A stretch of DNA of 33,988 nucleotides from Cyanobacteria bacterium OH_SFB_17 (GCA_023395735.1 JAEWYI010000014.1:1-33988); one strand, 5' to 3'; positions 23,864 to 32,233 are shown, numbered from the stretch's first letter. Numbers and translations are program-made. The notes: generated by a model not told the origin, from the letters alone.

Positions 23864-25015
23864 ATGAGAATACAAAACATTGGAATTAAAAACACAACTA
23901 TTTTAAATACGAACAATAATAATTCGCCAAATTTTACCGGGATTCCTGGAGTAAAAAGACAATTAAAAGTTCTCAATTTGGCATCACAAATTTTTGGAAC
24001 AATTGAAGAAACCATCTCAAAAGAAGGTTTTAGATATATCACGAAAAGAAATAAAAACGGGATTAGAATAGCCGAAACAAAAATCTATCCCAGCGGAAAT
24101 AAGGCAAAAGTAGCCTACTTTGAAGCAAACGGAAAAACTCCAACGCACATACAAACCTTCGAAAAAGAAGGCCGTAAGTGGCGTAAAACACAGCAAGCCG
24201 ACTACGCTGGGGGACAATTCTATTTTAAAATTCAACTAAACAAAGATAAATCATACAAATCCGATCTCTATACAAGTAATACTCAATTAGAAATTGAAAC
24301 AGGCACAATAAGCAAAAGAAACAAATGCATACCAAAACACACTGACGTTTTTGAAACATATTTTTCAAACAAATTCAAAGAACCTAGAAAGTCACAAAAA
24401 GCTGATGGCGTCAGATATAGAATTAAAGCAGAAAATTTGGAAAAACTAGTCCATAATTTGAATCGAAAAGGACAACCCAAAGGGGATTTATTTATAGAAA
24501 ATCCTTATTACAATGAATTTGCCACTAACACGATGGGATTACCGTCAAGTTGGATTGTTCAAAACTTAAATAACGTCAAAAAAATTCCGGTAACAAAAGT
24601 TAGCGGAAGCTCACCGAACGACATAATAGATATATTTTTCTTAAAATCATCCGACATAAAAAAACAGTTCGCTCAGGATTTTAAAGGCGTTAGCTATAAG
24701 ATTATGAAAAAAATAACAAGGATAAACAGTTCACCAGTAATTAAAAGTTTTTGGGATGTTGCCGCAGAACAAAGAGCGAAAAATGATTTTTCTATATTTG
24801 CAGATGTTTTGCCAATAAAAGAGGACCCTGATTTTATTAAACTGGCCACTTATCTTAGAGAATACTCTACAAACACACAAATTTCAGCAGCTTTCAATAA
24901 TTTTATATCAAATTTCAACATAAAAACCGTGGACCTGACAGAAAAAAATTTAAAGGCTCCACTCACACTTGAAGTTTTAATAAAGAAGCTTTTTCAAGCG
25001 GATAAAACACCTTAG
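23864..25015 (+). CDS. Hypothetical protein with N-terminal NFTG motif
   Basis: The protein has 383 aa and no family I recognise. It opens MRIQNIGIKNTTILNTNNNN, then SPNFTGIPG, an Asn-rich start with an NFxG element that also occurs in the 30486 protein. There is no classical signal peptide. The rest is basic and mixed alpha/beta: a strand-rich part (about 45-150, with GFRYITKRNKNGIRIAETKI) and a C-terminal part (about 190-380) with KKITRINSSPVIKSFWDVAA. Function unknown. The 3' end overlaps the convergent murI gene by 53 bp, an unusual amount for this window; both reading frames look real. Confidence 0.75.
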   Translation: MRIQNIGIKNTTILNTNNNNSPNFTGIPGVKRQLKVLNLASQIFGTIEETISKEGFRYITKRNKNGIRIAETKIYPSGNKAKVAYFEANGKTPTHIQTFEKEGRKWRKTQQADYAGGQFYFKIQLNKDKSYKSDLYTSNTQLEIETGTISKRNKCIPKHTDVFETYFSNKFKEPRKSQKADGVRYRIKAENLEKLVHNLNRKGQPKGDLFIENPYYNEFATNTMGLPSSWIVQNLNNVKKIPVTKVSGSSPNDIIDIFFLKSSDIKKQFAQDFKGVSYKIMKKITRINSSPVIKSFWDVAAEQRAKNDFSIFADVLPIKEDPDFIKLATYLREYSTNTQISAAFNNFISNFNIKTVDLTEKNLKAPLTLEVLIKKLFQADKTP

Positions 25016-25751
25016 AAGCACTGATAAAAGATTCAGGATTCGCACTGACGAAAAATTCTTCGCTTCCTTGAGCTGAATCTGACAAAAGATTATTGTTCTC
25101 CAAATCTTTTTTTATAAATTCTGCAAAAAACAAAGATGGATCAATGAACATTTCTCTAGGAGCAAACTTGGACAACACATCCAACAAATAAGGATAGTGA
25201 GTACAGCCCAAGATTATTTTATCAGGCTTATTTGAAAGCATCTTTTCAAGATATTCTTTTACGATTTTAATACTTTCTTCTTCGTTTTCTTTTTGAGATT
25301 CTACAATTTCGACCCAAGGCGGGCAGGCCATCTCAAAAATTTGCAAGTCGGGATTGTGCTTTTTAAGCTCCTTTGCATAAGCTCCACTGTTAATTGTTGC
25401 CCTTGTCGCCAAAACTCCCACTTTTTTTATTGGCATTTGTGAAATAATTTTTGATACAGATTGAATTATTGGATAAATTTTAAATTTGTAATTATTTTTC
25501 AATTCTTCATAAGTGTTAGCAGATGTTGTATTACAAGCCATAACTGCGGCTTTTATGTCTTTGTTGTTGAAAAAAGTAAAAATATCATCCGCATATTTAA
25601 TCAATTCTTCTTTTGATTTTTCTCCATAAGGAATATGTTTCAAATCGCCAAAATATATGTAATTTTCATTGGGCAAAATTTGTTTTAATTTATCAAGAAC
25701 GGTTAAACCTCCGACTCCTGAATCAAAAAGCGCTATTTTTTGATTGTTCAT
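24963..25751 (-). CDS. murI: Glutamate racemase
   Basis: MurI converts L-glutamate to D-glutamate for peptidoglycan stems, using two cysteines and no cofactor. The protein has 262 aa, the family size. IALFDSGVGGLTVLDKL carries the conserved Asp D10, YFGDLKHIPYGEKS is the substrate loop, VMACNTTSANT holds catalytic C73 and ILGCTHYPYL holds C183 with H185. GAGGAA precedes the ATG. It is 10 nt downstream of the amidase gene and probably cotranscribed with it, pairing D-Glu supply with wall remodelling. The last 17 codons overlap the convergent NFTG gene. Confidence 0.95.
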   Translation of the reverse strand: MNNQKIALFDSGVGGLTVLDKLKQILPNENYIYFGDLKHIPYGEKSKEELIKYADDIFTFFNNKDIKAAVMACNTTSANTYEELKNNYKFKIYPIIQSVSKIISQMPIKKVGVLATRATINSGAYAKELKKHNPDLQIFEMACPPWVEIVESQKENEEESIKIVKEYLEKMLSNKPDKIILGCTHYPYLLDVLSKFAPREMFIDPSLFFAEFIKKDLENNNLLSDSAQGSEEFFVSANPESFISASKVFYPLEKASLLKLQV

Positions 25752-25761
25752 CTATATTCCT

Positions 25762-27672
25762 CTAGTTTCTATTTAAATATTTCAAAATACCTTCGCTGAT
25801 AGCCTTTGCCGTATCCTGCTTCCTTTTTTCACTAACAAGTTCGGCTCTTTCTTCTGCATTTGAAATAAAACCTATTTCAACTAAAATAGCAGGTACGCTC
25901 GTATGATTTATAACATAAAATTTAGATTTAAACAACCCGCGATCTTTTGAATGAACATAACTAACCAAGCTGGAATGAACTGTCTGAGCCAATTCCAAGC
26001 TTTCTTGATGATAATAATGCGTTTCAAGTCCGGAAATCTCAGGTTTCACACTTGAATTTACGTGTATACTTACAAAAATATCAGGAGATTTATCTGCGCT
26101 AAAATTTGTTCTGTCTTGAAGAGAAACAAAATCATCTGTCGGCCTTGACATATAGACAGTAAAACCTTTTGCCAATAATAGTGCCTGAACTTTTTTCGCG
26201 ACATCCAGATTAATATCTTTTTCATTTATACCGGCACGAATAGCACCGTAATCGCTTCCGCCATGACCTGCGTCAATCACCACACATCTTTTGCCACCAG
26301 ATGCTTTTGGAAGAACAATGTTTCTGACTGAATCTTGCGGCTGACATGCCTGAACAACGCGTTTTTTTACTCCTTTAATTATCACTTTAATCGACTTTCC
26401 ATCCGCACCTGCGGTGCAAGTCGCAATACTATTTTTTTCTAACGGAATAACAAGTTTTAGACCGATTTTAGGCAACAAGTCCATTTTCATACAATCCAAT
26501 CCGCTACTTTGAATAGAATGTTTAAAGTCAGCATCGTTATATCTCAATGCGTTATAGAAGTTTATAACTAACTGAGAAGGCTCTCTTTTTATGCTATGCA
26601 CAACAGGAGAATGAAAATTCACAGTAAATTCTTCGCTGTTTGCGTCTATTCTTTTTGTAGAAAAAGATGTTGCATCGGTTATCTTGTTAAAAAGAGAATC
26701 TGGGTCGATTTCATCCTGCGCTGTGAATAAAATTGACTGCAAGTCAGATGAAAAAATCGGAAAATATTTTTCAGGAGTGTTAGTTTTTATTGTCACTCTA
26801 AGCTTATTTGAAGAAAATTGGTCAACATTAATAATATCAACTCCCGATTTATAAGTCGTTTTTGCAACACCTGGATTGATTATAGCATTTGGAATATCAA
26901 AAATTACACGTGCAGGATTTGTCAAATACATTGGCTTTTCAACACTTATTGCGCCGTATCCACTTATCAAAACCCCAAAAGGTTTTGTCGATACTGAGTT
27001 GCAATAAAATTTTGATTTCAACCTTAGTTCTTTGTTTATGACGGCAATGCTTTTTGCGTTTTGAGAATTAACCGCCACAGAAGGGGCGTTACTTAAATTG
27101 AAAGCATCTTGAATTTGATTCAACATTTTGTCATTATTTTTTGCATCGACTGCAATTTTAATCTTGTTAAAATCTTCACTGGAAATTGACAAATTTTCGT
27201 AAAACTGACTGCTTTTTTGAGGAGAATCTGTATAAGTATGCTGGTAATAGTTTCCGTGGACGACCCCGTTTTTGAATTTGATAACCAAATTGTTATTAAC
27301 TCTCAAAAAAGTTATTTTTGACTGGTCAAAATCTTCATCCAAATAAAAAACTGCTCTTATTTTGGCAGGATTTGTTGAAAACTGGCTGATTTTGATTTGT
27401 TTCACCCCACCTGAATTTAAAAACCAATTCTGCGCACTTGCGGTCAAAATGGCTGAATCTATATCAAAATAAACTCTTTTAGGATTTTGAAGCTTAATCA
27501 ATTTAACATTCTTCATAATCGCTTCTGTCGTATTGTCAGGAGAAGTCAGAAAAATCATTGAATTAGAAGTGTCAAAGTTTACAGACGTAACTTTAAACAC
27601 ATCCTGGGCAAATACGGAATGTGTCAGTGCAACGAATATAAATAATATACTTATTAAAAATTTCTTAATCAT
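25762..27672 (-). CDS. Secreted N-acetylmuramoyl-L-alanine amidase with AMIN domains (AmiC-like)
   Basis: This enzyme cuts the amide bond between MurNAc and the stem peptide in the periplasm, usually for daughter-cell separation. The protein has 636 aa. A signal peptide (FLISILFIFVALTHSVFAQD, cleavage near residue 22) is followed by several AMIN-like beta domains (about 25-440), which target the wall or outer membrane. The C-terminal Amidase_3 domain (about 460-634) has zinc ligands H470 (VIDAGHGG), E484 (GINEKD) and H537 (SIHVNSS), and the catalytic Glu E599 (ILVEIGFISN). The AMIN-amidase arrangement is like E. coli AmiC, with more AMIN material than usual. It leads the amidase-murI operon from its own promoter. 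Confidence 0.93.
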   Translation of the reverse strand: MIKKFLISILFIFVALTHSVFAQDVFKVTSVNFDTSNSMIFLTSPDNTTEAIMKNVKLIKLQNPKRVYFDIDSAILTASAQNWFLNSGGVKQIKISQFSTNPAKIRAVFYLDEDFDQSKITFLRVNNNLVIKFKNGVVHGNYYQHTYTDSPQKSSQFYENLSISSEDFNKIKIAVDAKNNDKMLNQIQDAFNLSNAPSVAVNSQNAKSIAVINKELRLKSKFYCNSVSTKPFGVLISGYGAISVEKPMYLTNPARVIFDIPNAIINPGVAKTTYKSGVDIINVDQFSSNKLRVTIKTNTPEKYFPIFSSDLQSILFTAQDEIDPDSLFNKITDATSFSTKRIDANSEEFTVNFHSPVVHSIKREPSQLVINFYNALRYNDADFKHSIQSSGLDCMKMDLLPKIGLKLVIPLEKNSIATCTAGADGKSIKVIIKGVKKRVVQACQPQDSVRNIVLPKASGGKRCVVIDAGHGGSDYGAIRAGINEKDINLDVAKKVQALLLAKGFTVYMSRPTDDFVSLQDRTNFSADKSPDIFVSIHVNSSVKPEISGLETHYYHQESLELAQTVHSSLVSYVHSKDRGLFKSKFYVINHTSVPAILVEIGFISNAEERAELVSEKRKQDTAKAISEGILKYLNRN

Positions 27673-27686
27673 TTCTTACCTATAAC

Positions 27687-27715
27687 ATTATACAATCATT
27701 AATTTTTCAGTCCAA
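27687..27715 (-). promoter_or_regulatory. Promoter of the amidase-murI operon
   Basis: On the minus strand TTGGAC (27715-27710), a 17-bp spacer and TATAAT (27692-27687) form a good sigma-70-like promoter. Transcription would start near 27680, leaving only about 8 nt (GGTAAGAA) before the ATG, a very short leader without a full Shine-Dalgarno sequence. Confidence 0.7.
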
Positions 27716-27761
27716 AATGTAAATTTTTTTAACTGAATTCAAAATTTTTGAAAATATGTTA

Positions 27762-27767
27762 TATAAT
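27762..27767 (+). promoter_or_regulatory. -10 element of the RWYD-repeat gene
   Basis: TATAAT lies 25 nt before the stop-to-ribosome-binding-site segment and 31 nt before the ATG. A clear -35 is missing. The leader contains AGGGAGG. Confidence 0.4.
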
Positions 27768-27792
27768 GTTCTTACAATAGGGAGGATTTTTT

Positions 27793-28116
27793 ATGAATAA
27801 TAGATGGTATGATGATCATCAAGAAACAGTTGATGCGTTTCAAATCTTAAAAAATTTAGACAGAGAATCAAGAAAACGTCTTTCTAACGATATTGTGGAG
27901 ATTGCAAACCAGATTAAATCTGCGCACAGAGAAGAGGAAGAACCGCCTCTAAGCATAGGATTGGACAGAGTTCTCGGGCTTTACCAAAGTTCAAATTCCA
28001 GACGTTGGTACGACAAAAACCGCGACCTTAACGCCGCGATGAAAACTATATCCACTCTTCCTAAAGATGATTTTTTAAACATCATGGAAGGTCTTTCTGT
28101 ATCAATTAAAGAATAA
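27793..28116 (+). CDS. Small hypothetical protein with duplicated RWYD unit
   Basis: The protein has 107 aa, soluble and probably all-helical; I know no family for it. It contains two copies of a unit starting RWYD: residues 4-42 (RWYDDHQETVDAFQILKNL) and 71-106 (RWYDKNRDLNAAMKTISTLP). The copies align with an offset of 67 at R-W-Y-D, A15/A82, F16/M83, L19/I86 and L22/L89. A linker with EEEEPPLSIGLDRVLGLY joins them. The ribosome binding site AGGGAGG is excellent and a TATAAT lies upstream, so it is very likely expressed. Function unknown. Confidence 0.8.
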   Translation: MNNRWYDDHQETVDAFQILKNLDRESRKRLSNDIVEIANQIKSAHREEEEPPLSIGLDRVLGLYQSSNSRRWYDKNRDLNAAMKTISTLPKDDFLNIMEGLSVSIKE

Positions 28117-28234
28117 ATAATAATTTGGATTAAAATTTTAACCTTGATTTCTAATCAAAAAGGTCTATTTTTCTAAAGTTTTAGGCAAATTTGCCGACGA
28201 ATTTTCTGTAATGATTTAAAGAGGATTTGTTTAA

Positions 28235-28405
28235 ATGGCTAAAATTATAGAAAATGAGGCTGGTCGAAGAATGGTCAAAATGTCCGTTGACGACATTATA
28301 AGCATCGTCAGAGAATATCAAAGAATCGTTAAAAGTCCCAAAACCTATGAAGGCATAAGAATGATTCTATCTGAAGCAAACATATACCTGCCGGAAGAAA
28401 TCTAA
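28235..28405 (+). CDS. Small hypothetical protein, 56 aa
   Basis: A 56-codon gene starts at the ATG at 28235 with GAGG 10 nt upstream and ends at TAA 28403-28405. It reads MAKIIENEAGRRMVKMSVDD and then IISIVREYQRIVKSPKTYEG, ending IYLPEEI. The protein is charged, without membrane segment or Cys, and probably two or three helices. The clean ribosome binding site, balanced composition and exact fit before the convergent GNAT gene (one base between stop codons) support a real gene. I do not recognise the family; it may be cotranscribed with the RWYD-repeat gene 118 bp upstream, although a weak hairpin lies between them. Confidence 0.7.
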   Translation: MAKIIENEAGRRMVKMSVDDIISIVREYQRIVKSPKTYEGIRMILSEANIYLPEEI

Positions 28406-28406
28406 A

Positions 28407-29309
28407 CTACCTTAGCCTGTTCGCATCACTCAATAATGGCCGACTATCCAAAACCGGAAGCCATAATTTTTTAACCATATCATCATGCAAATACATCCAC
28501 TCATTAAACCCGAAATAAATTTTATCAGAACCGACCCTGCTGCATGTGTCTTTGCTTTTTTCAGCTGCCGCAAATTCATACAAAGACTGAATCTTTACAT
28601 CACTGCTTAATTTAGGGTCTGAAAAATCAACCCCATTAAATTCTTTTATTTCTTCTATCGTCTTTGACGGATTATTGAAATAATATTTTAAATATTTTTC
28701 AGGATCAGCTGACAATTTATCAGGCCCTACTGTTGAAAGCCCCATTTTTCTGTAAAAAATAAAAGGATCATTAATAGAATTTTGAATATTCACAGCCATT
28801 AAAAACAAACGCCCATTTGAATCAGTTTTCAAAGAATCCTCAACTGCTGCTTGCATAAGTTTTGTACCGACTCCGGTATACTTCCCTTGTTTATTTTCCA
28901 ACGTCACAACAAGCGAATAAGGCTTTGGCAAGCCTGTTTTGTAAGCTGTTTCACATGGGTCATTCCATTTTGTATGAGAAAGCTGCATCTCGCCTATAAG
29001 TTTTCCTTCGTCAGAAAACATATTATAGTAGGTTTTGTTAGGATTAGAGGCGTTTTTGGATATATATGCGTTTATTGTTTTTTTATTATCTTTATCATAA
29101 AGTTTTGTTTGATAAATTTCGCCCTCAACTTGACCTACAAGCCTCGGCATAAGACATTTTTGCTTTTCAACAGGCATATAATTTGCACGATAAGCAACTG
29201 CAGGGATCTGAGAAAAAGACTCCTTAACAGCTGTTGCCAAAGGTGTTATTTCACTTAAAGCTTGCTTTTTGACTACATTATCTAAACTATGAATCAAAGA
29301 AATTTTCAT
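28407..29309 (-). CDS. Putative GNAT-fold N-acetyltransferase, lineage-type
   Basis: The protein has 300 aa from the ATG at 29309 (MKISLIHSLDN). An upstream ATG at 29348 would add 13 mostly hydrophobic residues; neither start has a clear ribosome binding site, and I prefer the inner one because it matches the MKI-type N termini of neighbouring lineage proteins. A GNAT core is suggested at about 75-195: KTYYNMFSDEGKLIGEMQLS, the acetyl-CoA loop GKYTGVGTKLM (142-152) and DPFIFYRKMGL (181-191), the typical GNAT end. The C-terminal 105 residues have no family I can name. Substrate unknown; the GNAT call is moderate. Confidence 0.65.
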   Translation of the reverse strand: MKISLIHSLDNVVKKQALSEITPLATAVKESFSQIPAVAYRANYMPVEKQKCLMPRLVGQVEGEIYQTKLYDKDNKKTINAYISKNASNPNKTYYNMFSDEGKLIGEMQLSHTKWNDPCETAYKTGLPKPYSLVVTLENKQGKYTGVGTKLMQAAVEDSLKTDSNGRLFLMAVNIQNSINDPFIFYRKMGLSTVGPDKLSADPEKYLKYYFNNPSKTIEEIKEFNGVDFSDPKLSSDVKIQSLYEFAAAEKSKDTCSRVGSDKIYFGFNEWMYLHDDMVKKLWLPVLDSRPLLSDANRLR

Positions 29310-29375
29310 ACCCAAATATAAAACCAAAACATAAAAAAAATTGCCCATTTTATAAAAATATCATAGCATTTTGCT

Positions 29376-30380
29376 TTAATGACAAACTGCAATATCAATC
29401 AATGTTATTTGATTTATCAAATTCAAAATTCCCTCGGACAAATCCCGAGCCTCAACATTTTTTTCAACCATTGCCGCAAATTCAGCCTTTTTAAATTCCA
29501 AACTGCGTTGCTTGAAAATTTCTTCCAAAATTTTTGTCATTGGAATATTTTTTCTTAAATCGTCTAATTTTACCGAAAAATACCTGTCAAAATACCTGTT
29601 TAAAGTCCTTTTAATAAGGTTTTCAGGCAGCAAATCTTCAAACTCGCCACACTCCAAAACTCGAACGCAATCACCTTTACGCAGTTTTGGCTTGATTTCT
29701 TCATAATTTTCAACCCCGTCTTTATCTAAAATAACAAAAATTGGAAGTTTCAAACTTTCTGAATACTTATAAAACTGCCTTACCACTTGATTTTTGCCGC
29801 CGGCCGATATTATGTGAATACCTTTTTTATCAAAATCCTGATTTGATAGTTTTGAAAATTTCGGAAGCAAAATTTCCTCGGTAATCCCTTCCACTATTAA
29901 AATTTTTTCTATCGGAAACTCAGTTGAAAATTTTTGCCTGTAGTCTGCCTGGTTTTCACTTTTCAAAAGCCCTTCTAGCCATTTTAGATTTTTGCACAAA
30001 CAATCGTCTTGAATTAAATCAAAAAAGGCAGAGTAGTTGATTTTGTTATCCACAAGTTTTTCTACAGATTTTGGAAAGGAAAAAGTTCTTTTTTCATAAG
30101 CCAAAAGTTTTTTATTAGCAATAAAATCATTTTCCCCTTTGGCGCCCAATAAATTTATTGAATCATTAAAGATTTTTTCCGCCAACAAGCTTAACTTATC
30201 ATAAGACATCGAATTCAGTTCATCTTTTTTAAATTTTGGATAAATCAAATTTGATAAAATCACATCAGAAAAAACCCTCAAATATTTTTCTTCTGTGGGT
30301 TTAAATCTTGTAAGTCTGTCAAACGCGATTAAAATCTGAGATTTTGTAAGCGGTTTGATTTTTATTTTGTCTTCCTTCAA
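29376..30380 (-). CDS. Stand-alone TOPRIM protein of the OLD-nuclease type
   Basis: The protein has 334 aa from a TTG with AGGA just upstream. The N-terminal half (1-150) is helical and not recognised; no Walker A or ABC-type ATPase is present. A TOPRIM fold starts at about 157: ILIVEGITEEILLPKF contains the catalytic Glu E164 with E168/E169, and PIFVILDKDGVENY gives the DxD pair D219/D221. A later GEFEDLLPENLI resembles the acidic end of OLD-family TOPRIM domains. OLD nucleases normally carry an N-terminal ATPase, so this is either a separate TOPRIM class or a derived single-domain form. It could be a nuclease acting on DNA or RNA; partners are unknown. Confidence 0.7.
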   Translation of the reverse strand: MKEDKIKIKPLTKSQILIAFDRLTRFKPTEEKYLRVFSDVILSNLIYPKFKKDELNSMSYDKLSLLAEKIFNDSINLLGAKGENDFIANKKLLAYEKRTFSFPKSVEKLVDNKINYSAFFDLIQDDCLCKNLKWLEGLLKSENQADYRQKFSTEFPIEKILIVEGITEEILLPKFSKLSNQDFDKKGIHIISAGGKNQVVRQFYKYSESLKLPIFVILDKDGVENYEEIKPKLRKGDCVRVLECGEFEDLLPENLIKRTLNRYFDRYFSVKLDDLRKNIPMTKILEEIFKQRSLEFKKAEFAAMVEKNVEARDLSEGILNLINQITLIDIAVCH

Positions 30381-30485
30381 ATTATCCTAATCCTTTGTAA
30401 ATTATCTTCATAAAATATATAACAAAATAGCAATTTTTTAAACTTTTAATTTTTATTAATAATATAGGAAAAGTGTGGGTGAAAA

Positions 30486-31880
30486 GTGATTTTTGCGATT
30501 AACCAAACAAACAATCCATATAATACAAAACCGATTTCCTCTGTATCACAGGGAAACTCAGTCATTCCGCCTGCTTCAACTAGAAGAAAACCTCTAAACA
30601 CAATCAATTTTAGAGGCCAAGAAACTTCCGTTCAAGCTAAAATCAGAACAAATCTTGCAACACCGGAAGAAAAAGCAAAATACTCATCACTTGTTAAAAC
30701 CTTGGACAAAAAGGACAGAAAAAAGCTTGAAGTATTACTCAAAAACGGTATCTTGCTAAATTCAAACTCAAATGACAATTCTACAGTTTTAGACAATTTA
30801 TATAAAATTTCTACCGAACAAAGAGCAAAAGGGCTTGATCCAAAAGTTGTGCTTAAAGAAACCATAACAACAATCCACAACCCTTTTGTAATCACTCAAA
30901 AATTCGGTGATATTCCAAAAAAATATATGAACGCGGTTTTGCAAACAGGAGAAGAAAAGAACGGCCCTCTTAATCCTGAAACAGTCAATGTGCAATATTC
31001 AGGAGCATGTGTTTCTGCAAGCATAGAATTTAACCTTGCAAAACAAATGCCTGCAGAATTTACCAGATTCGCAGAACAATTGACTTCACCAAAGATGGCG
31101 GTAGAAAAAACAATTAAAACAAAAAATCTTGCCAACAACACACTCGATGCTGTATGGCTTTTGAATGCTTTTAAAATCCCGTACAAAATGGATGATTATG
31201 ACAATGCAAAAATTACGCTTGCACCTGACAAAAATGCGATTATAAGAGCACAAATACAAAACTCAAACAAAGATAAACTTGAGCGCTCGCTTGTTGATGT
31301 TATGATGCAATCAACTTTTATGAACGTCGGCTCACAACAATCTTACAATTCGCTTACTGACATTAGAGAAGGCACCTTTAACAACGAAAACAAAGGTCTT
31401 ATTGAATTTGAAAAAACGTTCACAGAATCAGTCGTTCAAGACAAAAATAAAGTTTCTGTAACTTATCAACAAGTTGACGAAAATGGCGACATTGCAGGTT
31501 ATGAAACCGATTTCAATACAATGAAAAAACATATTCTCGACTCACTTGCGATCGGCGAAAACGTAATCATCGGCTACACCCAAACCGATGACAAAAACCA
31601 CATTATAAACGGGCACGAAATTACAATAATAGGTGCCAAAACAGAAAAAAACGGTAAAACAACCTTTATCTGCAACGATACTGATGACAATAACCCAAAT
31701 CCTATATCATACAGCGAAGACTACATCATACCTAAAATTCACCATGCCGGACTTCCTCAAGAAATTGCAGAAAAAGACGTCAAGTATGTTGATACTTGGG
31801 TTGACGGAATAAATTCTTATAAGGAATTAAGACAAAAAGAATCCCAGCTTGACTCTGTAAAACAAACTGTAAGAGCCTAA
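30486..31880 (+). CDS. Putative papain/C39-like cysteine peptidase, lineage-type
   Basis: The protein has 464 aa from a GTG; an in-frame TGA lies two codons upstream, so this is the longest frame. It starts MIFAINQTNNPYN with an Asn-rich segment and LNTINFRGQE (NFRG at 41-44). Residues 50-160 are helical and charged. A papain-fold pattern follows: VQYSGACVSAS gives Q170 and C175, INGHEITIIGAK gives H377, and FICNDTDDN gives N397/D398. The GHxITIIGA...G..xFICND block is very like the His-Asp part of C39-type peptidases. No signal peptide is seen. A protease or a transglutaminase-like enzyme is inferred; substrate unknown. It converges with a small membrane protein gene. Confidence 0.65.
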   Translation: MIFAINQTNNPYNTKPISSVSQGNSVIPPASTRRKPLNTINFRGQETSVQAKIRTNLATPEEKAKYSSLVKTLDKKDRKKLEVLLKNGILLNSNSNDNSTVLDNLYKISTEQRAKGLDPKVVLKETITTIHNPFVITQKFGDIPKKYMNAVLQTGEEKNGPLNPETVNVQYSGACVSASIEFNLAKQMPAEFTRFAEQLTSPKMAVEKTIKTKNLANNTLDAVWLLNAFKIPYKMDDYDNAKITLAPDKNAIIRAQIQNSNKDKLERSLVDVMMQSTFMNVGSQQSYNSLTDIREGTFNNENKGLIEFEKTFTESVVQDKNKVSVTYQQVDENGDIAGYETDFNTMKKHILDSLAIGENVIIGYTQTDDKNHIINGHEITIIGAKTEKNGKTTFICNDTDDNNPNPISYSEDYIIPKIHHAGLPQEIAEKDVKYVDTWVDGINSYKELRQKESQLDSVKQTVRA

Positions 31881-31889
31881 ATCAAAACA

Positions 31890-32126
31890 CTATTTAATTC
31901 TTTTTGCCCCTGCAAGAGCAAAATATCCAATCGTGAAGAGCAAAGAACCCGCAACAATGGACATACTTGTGAATAACGCATTTTTTTGTTGACGTCTGTA
32001 TTCTAATAGCTCTTCTCCGCTTTTATACGGAATCGTCGGGCGTTTTTTAAACTGAACGCTCTGTGATTTTCTTCTTGGATCTTTTGCAACACCAACTGCG
32101 GCATGACCAGTTACTTTTGTTATCAT
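31890..32126 (-). CDS. Small single-pass membrane protein
   Basis: The protein has 78 aa. The first 48 residues are basic and polar (AKDPRRKSQSVQFKKRPTIP, then SGEELLEYRRQQ), and one transmembrane helix follows (about 50-72, ALFTSMSIVAGSLLFTIGYF). It ends AGAKRIK. The ATG has AGGTGAAG upstream. No family is recognised. The membrane pattern and ribosome binding site make it likely real. Its stop lies 9 nt from that of the convergent putative peptidase gene. Confidence 0.7.
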   Translation of the reverse strand: MITKVTGHAAVGVAKDPRRKSQSVQFKKRPTIPYKSGEELLEYRRQQKNALFTSMSIVAGSLLFTIGYFALAGAKRIK

Positions 32127-32233
32127 AACTTCACCTATACCTTATAAAAAGAGAACCTTTAACGAAGGCATTATAACAAAAAGTTTTATAAAATTCAAGT
32201 GACAAAACTAATCCCTTTGGATGAAAATTTATT

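Noticed and set aside
28130..28180. Hairpin after the RWYD-repeat gene as terminator
   Set aside because: The TTGATT/AATCAA stem is short, needs a 3-nt bulge to extend, and lacks a clean T-tract directly after it.
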